From JBBQVS01 sp038211295 (lineage in GTDB: Bacteria; Chloroflexota; Ktedonobacteria; Ktedonobacterales; Ktedonobacteraceae), in NCBI GenBank assembly GCA_038211295.1, contig JBBQVS010000076.1, forward strand, positions 1-19,592: a stretch of DNA of 19,592 nucleotides, read 5' to 3'. This document shows, one piece after another, positions 1 to 7,217 of this stretch (within the stretch, counting starts at the first letter, position 1; each line of letters starts with the position of its first letter). Below the pieces are notes generated by a model. The model did no database searches. It was given only the letters and a program-made list of their open reading frames with translations, and was not told the origin of the DNA. The translations under genes were made by a program, and so were the position numbers.

Positions 1-101
1 GTATCAGCCAGTCTGCTCTCTTAGAACTTGCTATTCGTGCATTAGCAAAACAAGAAGGTATGAGCCAGTTACAAGAAAGTGATCAAAGTGAACACAGTTA
101 A
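1..101 (+). CDS. C-terminal end of an unidentified protein (partial, 5' end outside window)
   Basis: The frame beginning at base 3 is open to a TAA at 99-101 and gives about 32 residues, starting ISQSALLELAIRALAKQEG and ending in a polar Gln/Ser/Glu-rich tail. The amphipathic 'SQSALLELAIRAL' helix resembles the second helix of ribbon-helix-helix (CopG/Arc-like) DNA-binding proteins, where a short 'G-[IV]-S-x-S' turn precedes such a helix. The other two forward frames stop within this stretch. The piece is too short to assign a family; the ribbon-helix-helix idea is only a guess. The 177 bases that follow hold no convincing gene. Confidence 0.45.
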   Translation, partial: ISQSALLELAIRALAKQEGMSQLQESDQSEHS

Positions 102-219
102 GCATGTTTTACTGCGCTTTCGATCACTGTTACTCATCTCCCACGTTTTTCCAACGATAACACAATCAGGTATATCAGGAGAATATGCCCCATGACTGGC
201 TTCCCCTCGCTCAATTATA

Positions 220-248
220 AGGAGAAAACGATACATTTATTTTCTCCT
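220..248. terminator. Hairpin between convergent genes, likely bidirectional terminator
   Basis: AGGAGAAAA (220-228) pairs perfectly with TTTTCTCCT (240-248) around an 11-nt loop. The stem itself supplies a run of T on the plus strand and of U in the minus transcript. It lies between the plus-strand gene ending at 101 and the minus-strand receiver gene ending at 279, where a shared terminator is expected. Confidence 0.6.
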
Positions 249-278
249 CTCTGTCTGTTGAGAACACTTCTACCCACC

Positions 279-686
279 CTACGCCGATTTACTTAGCAGC
301 AGTTGCTCGATTGTATTGAGCAGTTCGTCCAGTTCAAATGGTTTGTCGATGCCAATGATGCCGCGTTTGGCAAGCTCATTCCTGGGTAAGTTCGCGCTTA
401 GCATGAGCGTTGGAATATTTCCCCACATGCTGATAGCCTTATCGTGGAGTTCAATACCCGTCATGTGGGGTAGGTGGTAGTTAAGAATGAGCATGTCTGG
501 TTGCATATTCCTGAGAATATTGAGCGCGTCCACTGTGTCAGTAGTATGAAGCACACTATGCCCCGTCTCCTCATCAATGGTTTGAATAAGCATTTCAGCA
601 ATTGCGAGATCGTCCTCCACAATAAGAACAACTTTTTGTGCGGAATGCATCTCTCGTGATGAATGGTTTTGCTGTATGTTCGACAT
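279..686 (-). CDS. Stand-alone response regulator receiver (REC) domain protein with Asn at the phosphoacceptor site
   Basis: This is a 135-residue single-domain receiver protein with no output domain. I start at the ATG at 684-686 because GGGAG lies 9 nt upstream; a longer reading to 806 adds a Cys/Lys-rich, unlikely N-terminus. Visible landmarks are the first strand and acidic pocket VVLIVEDD (residues 19-26, acidic E24-D25-D26), the conserved Ser in PTLMLSAN (S97) and the invariant Lys in DKPFELDEL (K115). Where receivers carry the phosphorylated Asp in the pattern 'PDxxLxDxxxP', this protein reads PDMLILNYHLP, so the acceptor position is Asn69 (codon AAC). It may be a pseudo-receiver that signals by binding rather than phosphorylation. 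The gene is divergent from the SprT-like gene. No kinase gene is nearby. Confidence 0.88.
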   Translation of the reverse strand: MSNIQQNHSSREMHSAQKVVLIVEDDLAIAEMLIQTIDEETGHSVLHTTDTVDALNILRNMQPDMLILNYHLPHMTGIELHDKAISMWGNIPTLMLSANLPRNELAKRGIIGIDKPFELDELLNTIEQLLLSKSA

Positions 687-712
687 GTTAGTGTTCTCCC
701 GTTCTGTTTTAT

Positions 713-739
713 GCGAACAAGATGCTTCTTCTTGTTTGC
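713..739 (-). other. Stem-loop upstream of the receiver gene
   Basis: AACAAGA (716-722) pairs with TCTTGTT (730-736) around a 7-nt loop, and the stem extends by GC/GC beyond one mismatch. It sits 27 nt upstream of the receiver start and would fall in the 5' leader if the promoter is further upstream. It could be a leader structure or a binding site; no U-tract follows in the minus direction. Confidence 0.35.
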
Positions 740-800
740 TTATACAACGTATTAGCACTATGTGTTGTTTCACCTTGCTTGACAGGCATTTGAAACATGC

Positions 801-829
801 TTGCATACATCGTCTATGCCTGATATACT
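801..829 (+). promoter_or_regulatory. Candidate sigma70 promoter for the SprT-like gene
   Basis: TTGCAT (801-806) and TATACT (824-829) are 17 nt apart, placing a start of transcription near 836, about 100 nt before the SprT-like gene. The -10 box matches 5 of 6 consensus bases; the -35 matches only 3. A TTGACA at 779-784 lies just upstream but lacks a good -10 at 17 nt. Confidence 0.4.
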
Positions 830-937
830 AGTAACGCGACTCGAATGGCAAAACAAAACGTCTCATAAGTGTCCCAGAAATAGCGGAATCTGCACACGTA
901 TTGTGCCGAACTTCCGTCAGGAGCAAGAACTCTCTTC

Positions 938-1615
938 ATGGCTACAGTACAGACAAGAGCAGTGCCACCACTGTTACAGGCAAATCCTATTCTTCATGGC
1001 GATGAAGCGGTACTCTATAAATGGTTGACACACTACTGGCAGAAACTGCACCTTACCTCCTACGAGCTTCCCCTGCTTGCGATTACACAGAATCGTAACG
1101 AATATAGACAGTGGACGGGAAAGCGACTCAATCCTATGGCCCTCGGCTGCTACTGCTATATACCCGCCCTTCCACATACTGTACGACGGGTACATGAGGA
1201 GCGATATGTGCATCGCCACTTGATTTTTATTGAGCCGGCGATGCAACCGCAAGCAACAGAAGTTACCATCGCGCACGAGCTTATCCATCTCGCGGATCGC
1301 GTGCATGGCACACCGCGTCGCCATCGGCATCATGGTTATGACTCGATTGCCACTGATGAGGCCGCCGTTACAGGGTATGCGCTGCAAGAGCTACGCGCGT
1401 TGTTGCACCAGGAAAGTCAAAGGCTCGACCAGTTGCGCCGCGCTCGTCGCCCCATTCGCTATCTCTACGAATGCCCCCATTGCAACAAACAATATCCGCG
1501 CGTGCGTCGCTATACTCATTCGGTTTCGTGCAGTAGCTGCGATAAAAGCTATAACCCGCAATTCAAATTGCTGTTACAATCGTCCGATGACTCACAGCAA
1601 TCAACCACCGTGTAG
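938..1615 (+). CDS. SprT-like zinc metallopeptidase with C-terminal zinc ribbon
   Basis: The 225-residue protein has a gluzincin-type HELIH motif (residues 113-117) preceded by a hydrophobic strand (HLIFIEP, 94-100). A His-rich segment follows (HGTPRRHRHHG, 123-133) that could supply the third metal ligand, as in SprT/Spartan-like domains where 'HExxH...H' binds zinc. The C-terminus carries two Cys pairs, CPHC (179-182) and CSSC (198-201), typical of the zinc ribbon after SprT domains. Family members are intracellular proteases; eukaryotic Spartan cuts DNA-protein crosslinks, while bacterial SprT is poorly understood, so a repair role is inference. No signal peptide is visible. AGGAG (919-923) lies 14 nt before the ATG, rather far for this genome. 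It converges on the debranching enzyme gene with only 30 nt between them. Confidence 0.82.
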   Translation: MATVQTRAVPPLLQANPILHGDEAVLYKWLTHYWQKLHLTSYELPLLAITQNRNEYRQWTGKRLNPMALGCYCYIPALPHTVRRVHEERYVHRHLIFIEPAMQPQATEVTIAHELIHLADRVHGTPRRHRHHGYDSIATDEAAVTGYALQELRALLHQESQRLDQLRRARRPIRYLYECPHCNKQYPRVRRYTHSVSCSSCDKSYNPQFKLLLQSSDDSQQSTTV

Positions 1616-1645
1616 AGTGTGATACGCTCGCACCCTATACATCTC

Positions 1646-4030
1646 TTAGCGTGAACGTACAAGGTGCGGTTGACGCACACGTACCTGTGTGAGCGTGTGG
1701 TAAGCACGTAATAGTTCGGTTGTGCCAGACAAAGAGGCAGGAAGATAGCCGCCCTGATGCGGCATGTCGCCGTCAAAAACGCCGCCAATCATGTCGAGCA
1801 TACCCTGTGCAAGGTGCTGCTGAAAGGGCGCGAGTTGACGTAGCCCGCGTTTGAGCGTCTGCACTTCGCTCTCCATCGTATTTTTCGTATCTGTCTTTAG
1901 CTGCCCAACATGGCAAAGCGCGTCGATGTACGCACCAAGCAACCACGTCCAGATGCTACCCTGATGGAGAGTACGCTCCTCTTGCCGTGCGTCGAGCGTT
2001 CCATAATAGCCCTCCGCGTCTGGCGCAAGTGTGCGTAGACCGTAGGGCGTGAGCAAGTTTTTTGTGACAACCGCGAGCACGGGTGCGCGTTGCTCCTCGT
2101 TTAGAACGGGATAGCGCAGCGAGAAGGCGAAGAGTTGGTTTGGGCGCAATGCCGCATCGTCTCCGTGCTGCCCCTCGATGACATCGAAAAGATAGCCACC
2201 TTCGGCATACCAGAATTTTTGTTGAAAGCTCGCCCGACAGCGCGTGAGCAACTCCTGATAGGGTGCGCGACTCAGGCGTGCATTTGTACGTGCGAGTCGT
2301 TGCGACCACTCGTGAAGCAGCGAAAGCGCGTTATACCACAGCGCGTTTACCTCGACAGGCTTTCCAGTGCGCGGCGTGACTGCTACACCATCCTGTTCCG
2401 CGTTCATCCAGGTACGCGCCGTGCCAGAGAGCATCAGCAGTCCATCACCAGAGTCTACCTTTACACCGTACTCGTTCCCCTGTACGTACCAGGTGATGCT
2501 TTCGACAAGGTACGGGTAGAGTTCGTTCAGCAATTCGTAGTCTTGACTGGTTTGAAGGTACTGGTCGAGCGCGTAGCAGTACCAGAGCGTGTTGTCCGCG
2601 TCCCGATAGAGCGGCTCACCCTGTACGTGTGGAAGAGGAAGCGTTTGCGGTAACATGCCCTGTTTGAAGGTACGCGCCAGACTACGGAGCATCTGCGCGG
2701 TCTCGCTATAATGCCCTGTTGAGACGACGATACCAGCGAGCGCGATCAGTGTGTCGCGCGTATTGCGTTCGAGCTTATAGTAGTTCGAGAGCAGATCGGG
2801 TATACTTTCGATACGTCCAAACAGTTGTTCGTGATCGCTGCGCGTCCCTGTTTGCGTCGGGTGCCGTTGCAGCAAAAAACGCTCACTTGCTCGTAATAAC
2901 GAGCGTAGAAAAGCTTCATCTTCGGCCTCTGGAGCCGTAGTGGGCGTGTTCATTGACAGAACTGACAATCGGTGTGCTCGTGCAGCCTCGCCACCCTCAC
3001 CGAAGTAGCGGTGTGGTGTCTCGGACAGTAATTGCTTCTGCCCCTCGACACTCCGTCGATAGGAATAGCCAAGTTGATGTGGGCGCAATGTCTGTGTCGC
3101 GAGTTCCTCGGTACTTACAATGATTGTGAGCGTCGCGTCCTCGTCGGGCCAGAGGGTTGCGCGGATAACGCCGGGGAGGTACAGGTCATCGAGCGCGGGC
3201 CGACCCGCCGCCGCGTCCTGCCGCCGCAAGAAATTCCAGTACCATACGTCAGTGGGAATAAAAGTTGCCTCGCTTCGTGGCTGCCCAACAGCGAGTAAAT
3301 GGTATGGACGAGCGTCCTCCCACGCACGAATCGTGCAACCTGCGACACCCGCGGGAAGCAGAGCAGTGTGTCCCGAATCCTGAGCATCCAGCGCGTGTTC
3401 GGTATTTTTCTGGTGAGGCCGCACTTGAAAGTGCCAGTCGTTGTTTCCGTGCTGCGGTTGGTTGTATGGGCGGTACGCGGTAAATGGGAGCATAGTAAGC
3501 GTTACTGACTGTTGCTCCTGCTCGTTTTCCTCGTCAATACGAGAGGGCGTGTTGCTTAACGCGCCTGTGATGCCACTGCGCCGATGCCCGTTTTTGTCGG
3601 AAGTTGTGGTACGAATAACGCGGTACTGAATATATGTTGTATCGTGGCCCTGCTGCATCCAGATGCGCTTTTCAAGCATAATGCCATCAAGGCCGCCGAG
3701 GCGATATGTGAAAACAGGAAAGCCTTCTTCAAGCCGAAATGTTTCCAGATGCACAAAGCCGGATGGACTAAGTACGCCATCGCGGTATTCGTTTGTGCCG
3801 AGGTAATAGGTGCGCTGATCGAAAACGACCTCTTCGTCGATCTTCGCGAGTAAGAGTTGTGGCACATCGCTATCAGGCGGACATGCAACGAGCAAGCCAT
3901 GCTCCATACGAGTAAGTGTACCCGCGACGGTTCCTGCGGCATACGCTCCCAGGCCGTTCGTGATGAGCCATTCGCGCGAAATGGTCTCGTTCAAATCACA
4001 ACAGATGCTGCGGTCAAGTGTAATGGGCAT
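1646..4030 (-). CDS. Glycogen debranching enzyme (amylo-alpha-1,6-glucosidase family)
   Basis: This 794-residue protein hydrolyses alpha-1,6 branch glucose from glycogen-type glucans in the cytoplasm, judged by family. The N-terminal domain begins REWLITNGLGAYAAGTVAG (residues 19-37) followed by TRMEHGLLVA, the hallmark of archaeal/bacterial-type debranching enzymes. The C-terminal (alpha/alpha)6-barrel part carries DADNTLWY (about 477-484), TWMNAEQDG (about 540-548), GKPVEVNALWYNAL (about 556-569) and GSIWTWLLGAYIDA (about 691-704). Most relatives I recall read TWMDA, so the Asn here is notable. The region 140-260 holds a polar, probably disordered insert. I chose the second of two tandem ATGs (4028-4030) because GGAGG is 7 nt upstream of it; the first ATG (4031-4033) is only 4 nt away. 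No other glycogen gene is in the window. Confidence 0.9.
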   Translation of the reverse strand: MPITLDRSICCDLNETISREWLITNGLGAYAAGTVAGTLTRMEHGLLVACPPDSDVPQLLLAKIDEEVVFDQRTYYLGTNEYRDGVLSPSGFVHLETFRLEEGFPVFTYRLGGLDGIMLEKRIWMQQGHDTTYIQYRVIRTTTSDKNGHRRSGITGALSNTPSRIDEENEQEQQSVTLTMLPFTAYRPYNQPQHGNNDWHFQVRPHQKNTEHALDAQDSGHTALLPAGVAGCTIRAWEDARPYHLLAVGQPRSEATFIPTDVWYWNFLRRQDAAAGRPALDDLYLPGVIRATLWPDEDATLTIIVSTEELATQTLRPHQLGYSYRRSVEGQKQLLSETPHRYFGEGGEAARAHRLSVLSMNTPTTAPEAEDEAFLRSLLRASERFLLQRHPTQTGTRSDHEQLFGRIESIPDLLSNYYKLERNTRDTLIALAGIVVSTGHYSETAQMLRSLARTFKQGMLPQTLPLPHVQGEPLYRDADNTLWYCYALDQYLQTSQDYELLNELYPYLVESITWYVQGNEYGVKVDSGDGLLMLSGTARTWMNAEQDGVAVTPRTGKPVEVNALWYNALSLLHEWSQRLARTNARLSRAPYQELLTRCRASFQQKFWYAEGGYLFDVIEGQHGDDAALRPNQLFAFSLRYPVLNEEQRAPVLAVVTKNLLTPYGLRTLAPDAEGYYGTLDARQEERTLHQGSIWTWLLGAYIDALCHVGQLKTDTKNTMESEVQTLKRGLRQLAPFQQHLAQGMLDMIGGVFDGDMPHQGGYLPASLSGTTELLRAYHTLTQVRVRQPHLVRSR

Positions 4031-4163
4031 CATAGACCCTCCAAGCCCCTCGGTGTATAGAGAATGTATACGCGATCTTACAACTACGTACAGGAGAGCG
4101 AGTAGTCCTCTATACCGCCTGAAACCAATATTTTCTCCGAACTTTACATAAGGTTGTACTACC

Positions 4164-4189
4164 AGAAAAATACTCCTGCGTATTTTTCT
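4164..4189. other. Perfect 10-bp hairpin with T-rich arm in the divergent intergenic region
   Basis: AGAAAAATAC (4164-4173) and GTATTTTTCT (4180-4189) are perfect complements around a 6-nt loop. It lies about 130 nt upstream of the debranching gene start. Read on either strand the 3' arm ends in a T run, so it could act as a terminator or attenuator in the leader of the minus-strand gene, or shield the two divergent units from one another. Confidence 0.5.
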
Positions 4190-4247
4190 CTGTTGATAGT
4201 GTAACATATGTGCAGGCTAAAAACAGTATCTTATACCGTATTCGTCA

Positions 4248-4286
4248 GTACAATTGTACAAAGTATTTACAGAGTAACGCAATTGC
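4248..4286. promoter_or_regulatory. Two palindromes, candidate operator sites
   Basis: GTACAATTGTAC (4248-4259) is a perfect 12-bp palindrome and GCAATTGC (4279-4286) a perfect 8-bp one. They share a CAATTG core and their centres are 29 bp apart. They lie in the 500-nt region between the divergent debranching gene and ABC importer operon, just upstream of a possible extended -10 element at 4296-4304. The rest of 4031-4533 shows no convincing coding region. Confidence 0.35.
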
Positions 4287-4295
4287 TTGTACTTG

Positions 4296-4304
4296 TGTTA
4301 AAAT
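4296..4304 (+). promoter_or_regulatory. Possible extended -10 promoter element
   Basis: TGT precedes TAAAAT (4299-4304), an extended -10 pattern without a recognisable -35. A transcript from here would have a leader of roughly 220 nt before the ABC importer lipoprotein gene. A second -10-like TATACT at 4454-4459 also lacks a -35. Confidence 0.3.
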
Positions 4305-4533
4305 ATGTCTTTCTGTATGCGTTCGTTGTCCTGCTGTTCGCGCCAATCTCTGCTTGTGAGGTCGTCGAATGCTATTCCTTAGAACATCACCACAAGAACA
4401 GGAAGACATGCTGTGATACATTCCGCAAAGTGGGCGTATGTAGTATGTAAGAGTATACTGCTCTTTGGCGTGGACGCCGCGTCAGGTTTCAGGCGTCACA
4501 ATGACGCATCAGTCACACAGGAGGTTTTTCCTC

Positions 4534-5439
4534 ATGCTTGCCTCGTTTTTCAAAGGTAGACACCATTCCCTCTACATTATGAGTCTGCTTGTGCTTTTCT
4601 CGCTTCTGCTCGCGGCCTGTGGAAGTAGCAGCGATACGACAACAACAGGTGGTAGCACCAGTAAGCCCGCGATTGCCGCGCCAACCGACCTGATTACTGC
4701 GGGGACGCTAACCGTTGGTAGCGACACAACCTACCCGCCGCAGGAGTTTCCCGACGCGAAAAATCCCGGTTCATACACCGGCTTTGACATCGACCTCATT
4801 ACCGCGCTAGCGCAGAAAATGGGCTTGAAAACGCAAATCGTCAAAGCAGACTTCACAACTATCATTACAAGCTTGGCCAATAAGCGTTTCGACGTAGTTA
4901 TTTCAGCTGTTACCATCAATGATGATCGTAAAAAGGTTGTAGATTTCGTACCCTATTTCAGTGCAGGTGAGTCACTGCTGGTACAGAAAGGCAATCCTAA
5001 AAAACTCAAGTCTCCTGCTGACCTGTGCGGATTAGATGTCGGTGTGCAGAATGGGACAGTAGAGCAGACCGATCTTGGACTCGCAAATGACGCGTGTAAA
5101 AAAGCGGGCAAGCCTGCTATCAAGTTGACTGTGTTGCAGGACCAGACGGCGGTTGTGCAGTTGTTGTCAACCAATCGCGTTGTCGCGACTTATCAAGATT
5201 CTCCCGTAACCGACTATTACAACAAGCTGAACCCCGGACAATTCGAGGTGGGTGGCTCCGTTATCGGCGCGGCCCAGCAAGGTATCGCTGTACGTAAGAG
5301 CGATACGTCAATGCTTAACGCGATACAAGCCGCGTTCAAGGCCGCACAGTCAGATGGAACGTACAAGAAGTACATTGACAAGTGGGGCCTTGCAACCGGC
5401 GCAATCGCGCTGTCGAACCGCCGCACGGTCTATGCATAA
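4534..5439 (+). CDS. Polar amino acid ABC importer, substrate-binding lipoprotein
   Basis: The protein has 301 residues if translation starts at ATG 4534, which has AGGAGG (4519-4524) 9 nt upstream; in-frame TTG 4465 and ATG 4501 are less likely. A lipoprotein signal peptide is clear: basic KGRHH, a hydrophobic segment (about residues 14-27) and lipobox LLAAC with Cys29 as the lipidation site, followed by a Ser/Thr/Gly linker. The mature part is a solute-binding protein family 3 domain, with LTVGSDTTYPPQEF, GFDIDLITALAQKMG, RFDVVISAVTINDDRKKVVDF and GGSVIGAAQQGIAVRKSD as recognisable segments. The family usually binds polar amino acids such as Gln, Glu, His, Arg or cystine; the exact ligand cannot be read from sequence. 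It heads an operon with the permease and ATPase genes downstream. Confidence 0.92.
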   Translation: MLASFFKGRHHSLYIMSLLVLFSLLLAACGSSSDTTTTGGSTSKPAIAAPTDLITAGTLTVGSDTTYPPQEFPDAKNPGSYTGFDIDLITALAQKMGLKTQIVKADFTTIITSLANKRFDVVISAVTINDDRKKVVDFVPYFSAGESLLVQKGNPKKLKSPADLCGLDVGVQNGTVEQTDLGLANDACKKAGKPAIKLTVLQDQTAVVQLLSTNRVVATYQDSPVTDYYNKLNPGQFEVGGSVIGAAQQGIAVRKSDTSMLNAIQAAFKAAQSDGTYKKYIDKWGLATGAIALSNRRTVYA

Positions 5440-5500
5440 GTTCGCCATAATAAGCTGAGTGACAGGATAGGGGCGTAGTGAGGAGGATGGTGTACGATTG

Positions 5501-5539
5501 GGTGTTGCACGGCGGGGCCTGTCCTCGCCATGCAACACC
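5501..5539 (+). terminator. Strong hairpin between lipoprotein and permease genes, likely attenuator or mRNA-stability element
   Basis: GGTGTTGCA (5501-5509) pairs with TGCAACACC (5531-5539), and GGCG (5511-5514) with CGCC (5526-5529) across one C/A mismatch. Inside, GGG and CCT can pair further. No T-tract follows. Placement just after the binding-protein gene suits partial termination or 3' end protection, which would give more binding protein than membrane subunits, as seen in many ABC importer operons. Confidence 0.6.
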
Positions 5540-5672
5540 TCCCATCATGCACTGTGTCATCTCTTCTTAAAGACGTTGTGCATACCCCTTGTATATAGGC
5601 CATTCATCGAGTATCATAAAGCTCAAGTATTTTTCTTACAAAATGCTACATACAAACAGGAGGAAGACCTCT

Positions 5673-6422
5673 ATGTTTCGTTGGGATGTTGTCTGGCAAA
5701 ATCTCTTCTCCACTCCATTTGTAACCGCCGCGTGGACGACCCTGTGGCTCTCGGTTGTCGCGCAGGTGATTGGCGTCCTGCTGGGATTGCTGCTCGCATT
5801 GATGCGTATGTCGCGCTCTCCATTTCTCAGTCTTCCGGCTCGTTTTTATATCTGGCTCTTTCGCGGTAGTCCTCTGCTGGTGCAAATCCTCATTCTTTAC
5901 ACAGGTATACCAGAGCTATTTCATAATCAGGCCGTAACAACGTTTTTATCTGCCTACGTAGTCATTCTGATTGCCTTCTCCTTGAACGAAGGGGCATACA
6001 TGGCGGAGATCATGCGTGCGGGCATCGAGTCGGTTGACGCGGGACAGATGGAAGCGGCGAAAGCTTTGGGGATGCGTTCCAGTCTTGGAATGCGCCGTAT
6101 CGTGCTTCCGCAGGCCGCGCGGGTGATTGTGCCGCCTCTAGGCAATGAGTTCAACAACATGTTGAAAACCACCTCTCTAGCCTCTGTGATCGGTCTGCTA
6201 GAGCTGACTGGCACCGCGCAAACGATAGGCTCAATTAGTTTCACGACCTTCGAGTTGCTGATTGTCGCCACCGCGTACTACCTCTTGCTAACCACATTAT
6301 GGGGGTATACTCAAAACTGGATCGAGAAACGGCTTGACCCCAACCGCAATCAAAAGGTTGAAGTGGAGACGAAAAGTCTCACTACACGTATGGTCGGCTT
6401 TGGTGCGACACGTAGCAAATAG
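5673..6422 (+). CDS. Polar amino acid ABC importer, permease
   Basis: The 249-residue membrane protein starts at ATG 5673, with AGGAGG (5658-5663) 9 nt upstream; an in-frame ATG at 5589 would add 28 residues without a ribosome site. It belongs to the His/Glu/Gln/Arg/opine permease family, with about five hydrophobic segments. The cytoplasmic EAA loop is clear: EIMRAGIESVDAGQMEAAKALGM, then 'LPQAARVIVPPLGNEF', which docks on the ATPase. GSPLLVQILILY is also typical of the family. The protein would form a homodimer because only one permease gene is present. It lies 233 nt after the lipoprotein gene and 12 nt before the ATPase gene. The last 25 residues are hydrophilic. Confidence 0.92.
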   Translation: MFRWDVVWQNLFSTPFVTAAWTTLWLSVVAQVIGVLLGLLLALMRMSRSPFLSLPARFYIWLFRGSPLLVQILILYTGIPELFHNQAVTTFLSAYVVILIAFSLNEGAYMAEIMRAGIESVDAGQMEAAKALGMRSSLGMRRIVLPQAARVIVPPLGNEFNNMLKTTSLASVIGLLELTGTAQTIGSISFTTFELLIVATAYYLLLTTLWGYTQNWIEKRLDPNRNQKVEVETKSLTTRMVGFGATRSK

Positions 6423-6434
6423 GAGCGAGAGAAT

Positions 6435-7217
6435 ATGAGCGTCGTCATACAATCGGATGAGATGGTTCATGCTGAACAGATTGTCAAACGTTTTGGAAAC
6501 CTCACCGTTCTCAACGGTGTCGATCTTTCCGTCAAACGCGGGCAGGTCGTTGTTATCATCGGGCCGAGCGGGTCGGGCAAAACAACACTTCTGCGCTGTA
6601 TCAATCACCTTGAGAAGATTGACAGTGGGCGCATCTATGTCGATGGTGAACTGGTTGGTTATCGTGAGGTAAAAGGTAAGCTCATGGAGGATCGTGAGGC
6701 AAATATCGCACGCGTCCGTTCAGGCATCGGTTTTGTTTTTCAACGCTTCAACCTTTTTCCCCACATGAACGCGTTAGAAAACATTGTCGAGGCGCCCGTG
6801 CAGGTACTTGGGCATAAAAAAGAAGAGGTCACGGAACGCGCCCATGCGTTGCTCGCGAAGGTTGGTTTGTCAGAAAAAGCGAAGGCATTTCCGCACAAGC
6901 TCTCCGGCGGTCAACAGCAGCGCGTCGCGATTGCGCGTGCGCTGGCGATGAACCCCAAGTTGATGCTTTTCGACGAGGCAACATCCGCGCTTGACCCAGA
7001 GCTTGTGGGCGAAGTGCTAAAAGTGATGCGCCAGCTTGCCGAAGAGGGCATGACGATGGTTGTGGTGACGCACGAAATGGGGTTCGCCCGTGATGTTGCA
7101 GACCATGTAATCTTCATGGATAAGTCCGTGATTGTGGAGCAAGGCACACCAGAGCAAGTATTTGGACATACGCAGCACGAGCGCACCCGCAATTTCCTCG
7201 GTATGATTGCCGAATAA
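6435..7217 (+). CDS. Polar amino acid ABC importer, ATP-binding protein (GlnQ/HisP type)
   Basis: This is a complete 260-residue ABC ATPase that powers the importer. Motifs are in order: Walker A GPSGSGKTT (43-51), Q-loop Gln103 in FVFQRFNLFPHM, signature LSGGQQQR (156-163), Walker B LMLFDEATSALDP (176-188) with catalytic Glu181, and H-loop His213 in VVTHEMGFA. Those segments and the C-terminal EQGTPEQVF are typical of the polar amino acid subfamily. The start has AGGAG 9 nt upstream. Residues 77-89 (REVKGKLMEDREA) form the short insert seen in some GlnQ-like proteins. Its stop codon overlaps the start of the downstream PyrK-like gene by one base, so the two are probably translationally coupled. 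Confidence 0.95.
   Translation: MSVVIQSDEMVHAEQIVKRFGNLTVLNGVDLSVKRGQVVVIIGPSGSGKTTLLRCINHLEKIDSGRIYVDGELVGYREVKGKLMEDREANIARVRSGIGFVFQRFNLFPHMNALENIVEAPVQVLGHKKEEVTERAHALLAKVGLSEKAKAFPHKLSGGQQQRVAIARALAMNPKLMLFDEATSALDPELVGEVLKVMRQLAEEGMTMVVVTHEMGFARDVADHVIFMDKSVIVEQGTPEQVFGHTQHERTRNFLGMIAE

Noticed and set aside
801..1028. 75-residue frame before and overlapping the SprT-like gene
   Set aside because: It starts at a TTG inside a promoter element, overlaps a well-supported gene in another frame, and has no ribosome site.
2135..2653. 172-residue open frame antisense to the debranching enzyme
   Set aside because: It is Arg/Val-rich with no family features and lies fully within a well-supported gene on the other strand.
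4208..4450. 80-residue open frame in the intergenic region before the ABC importer
   Set aside because: No ribosome binding site before its ATG, no recognisable family, odd Cys/His-rich tail, and it overlaps palindromes and promoter-like elements; looks like chance.
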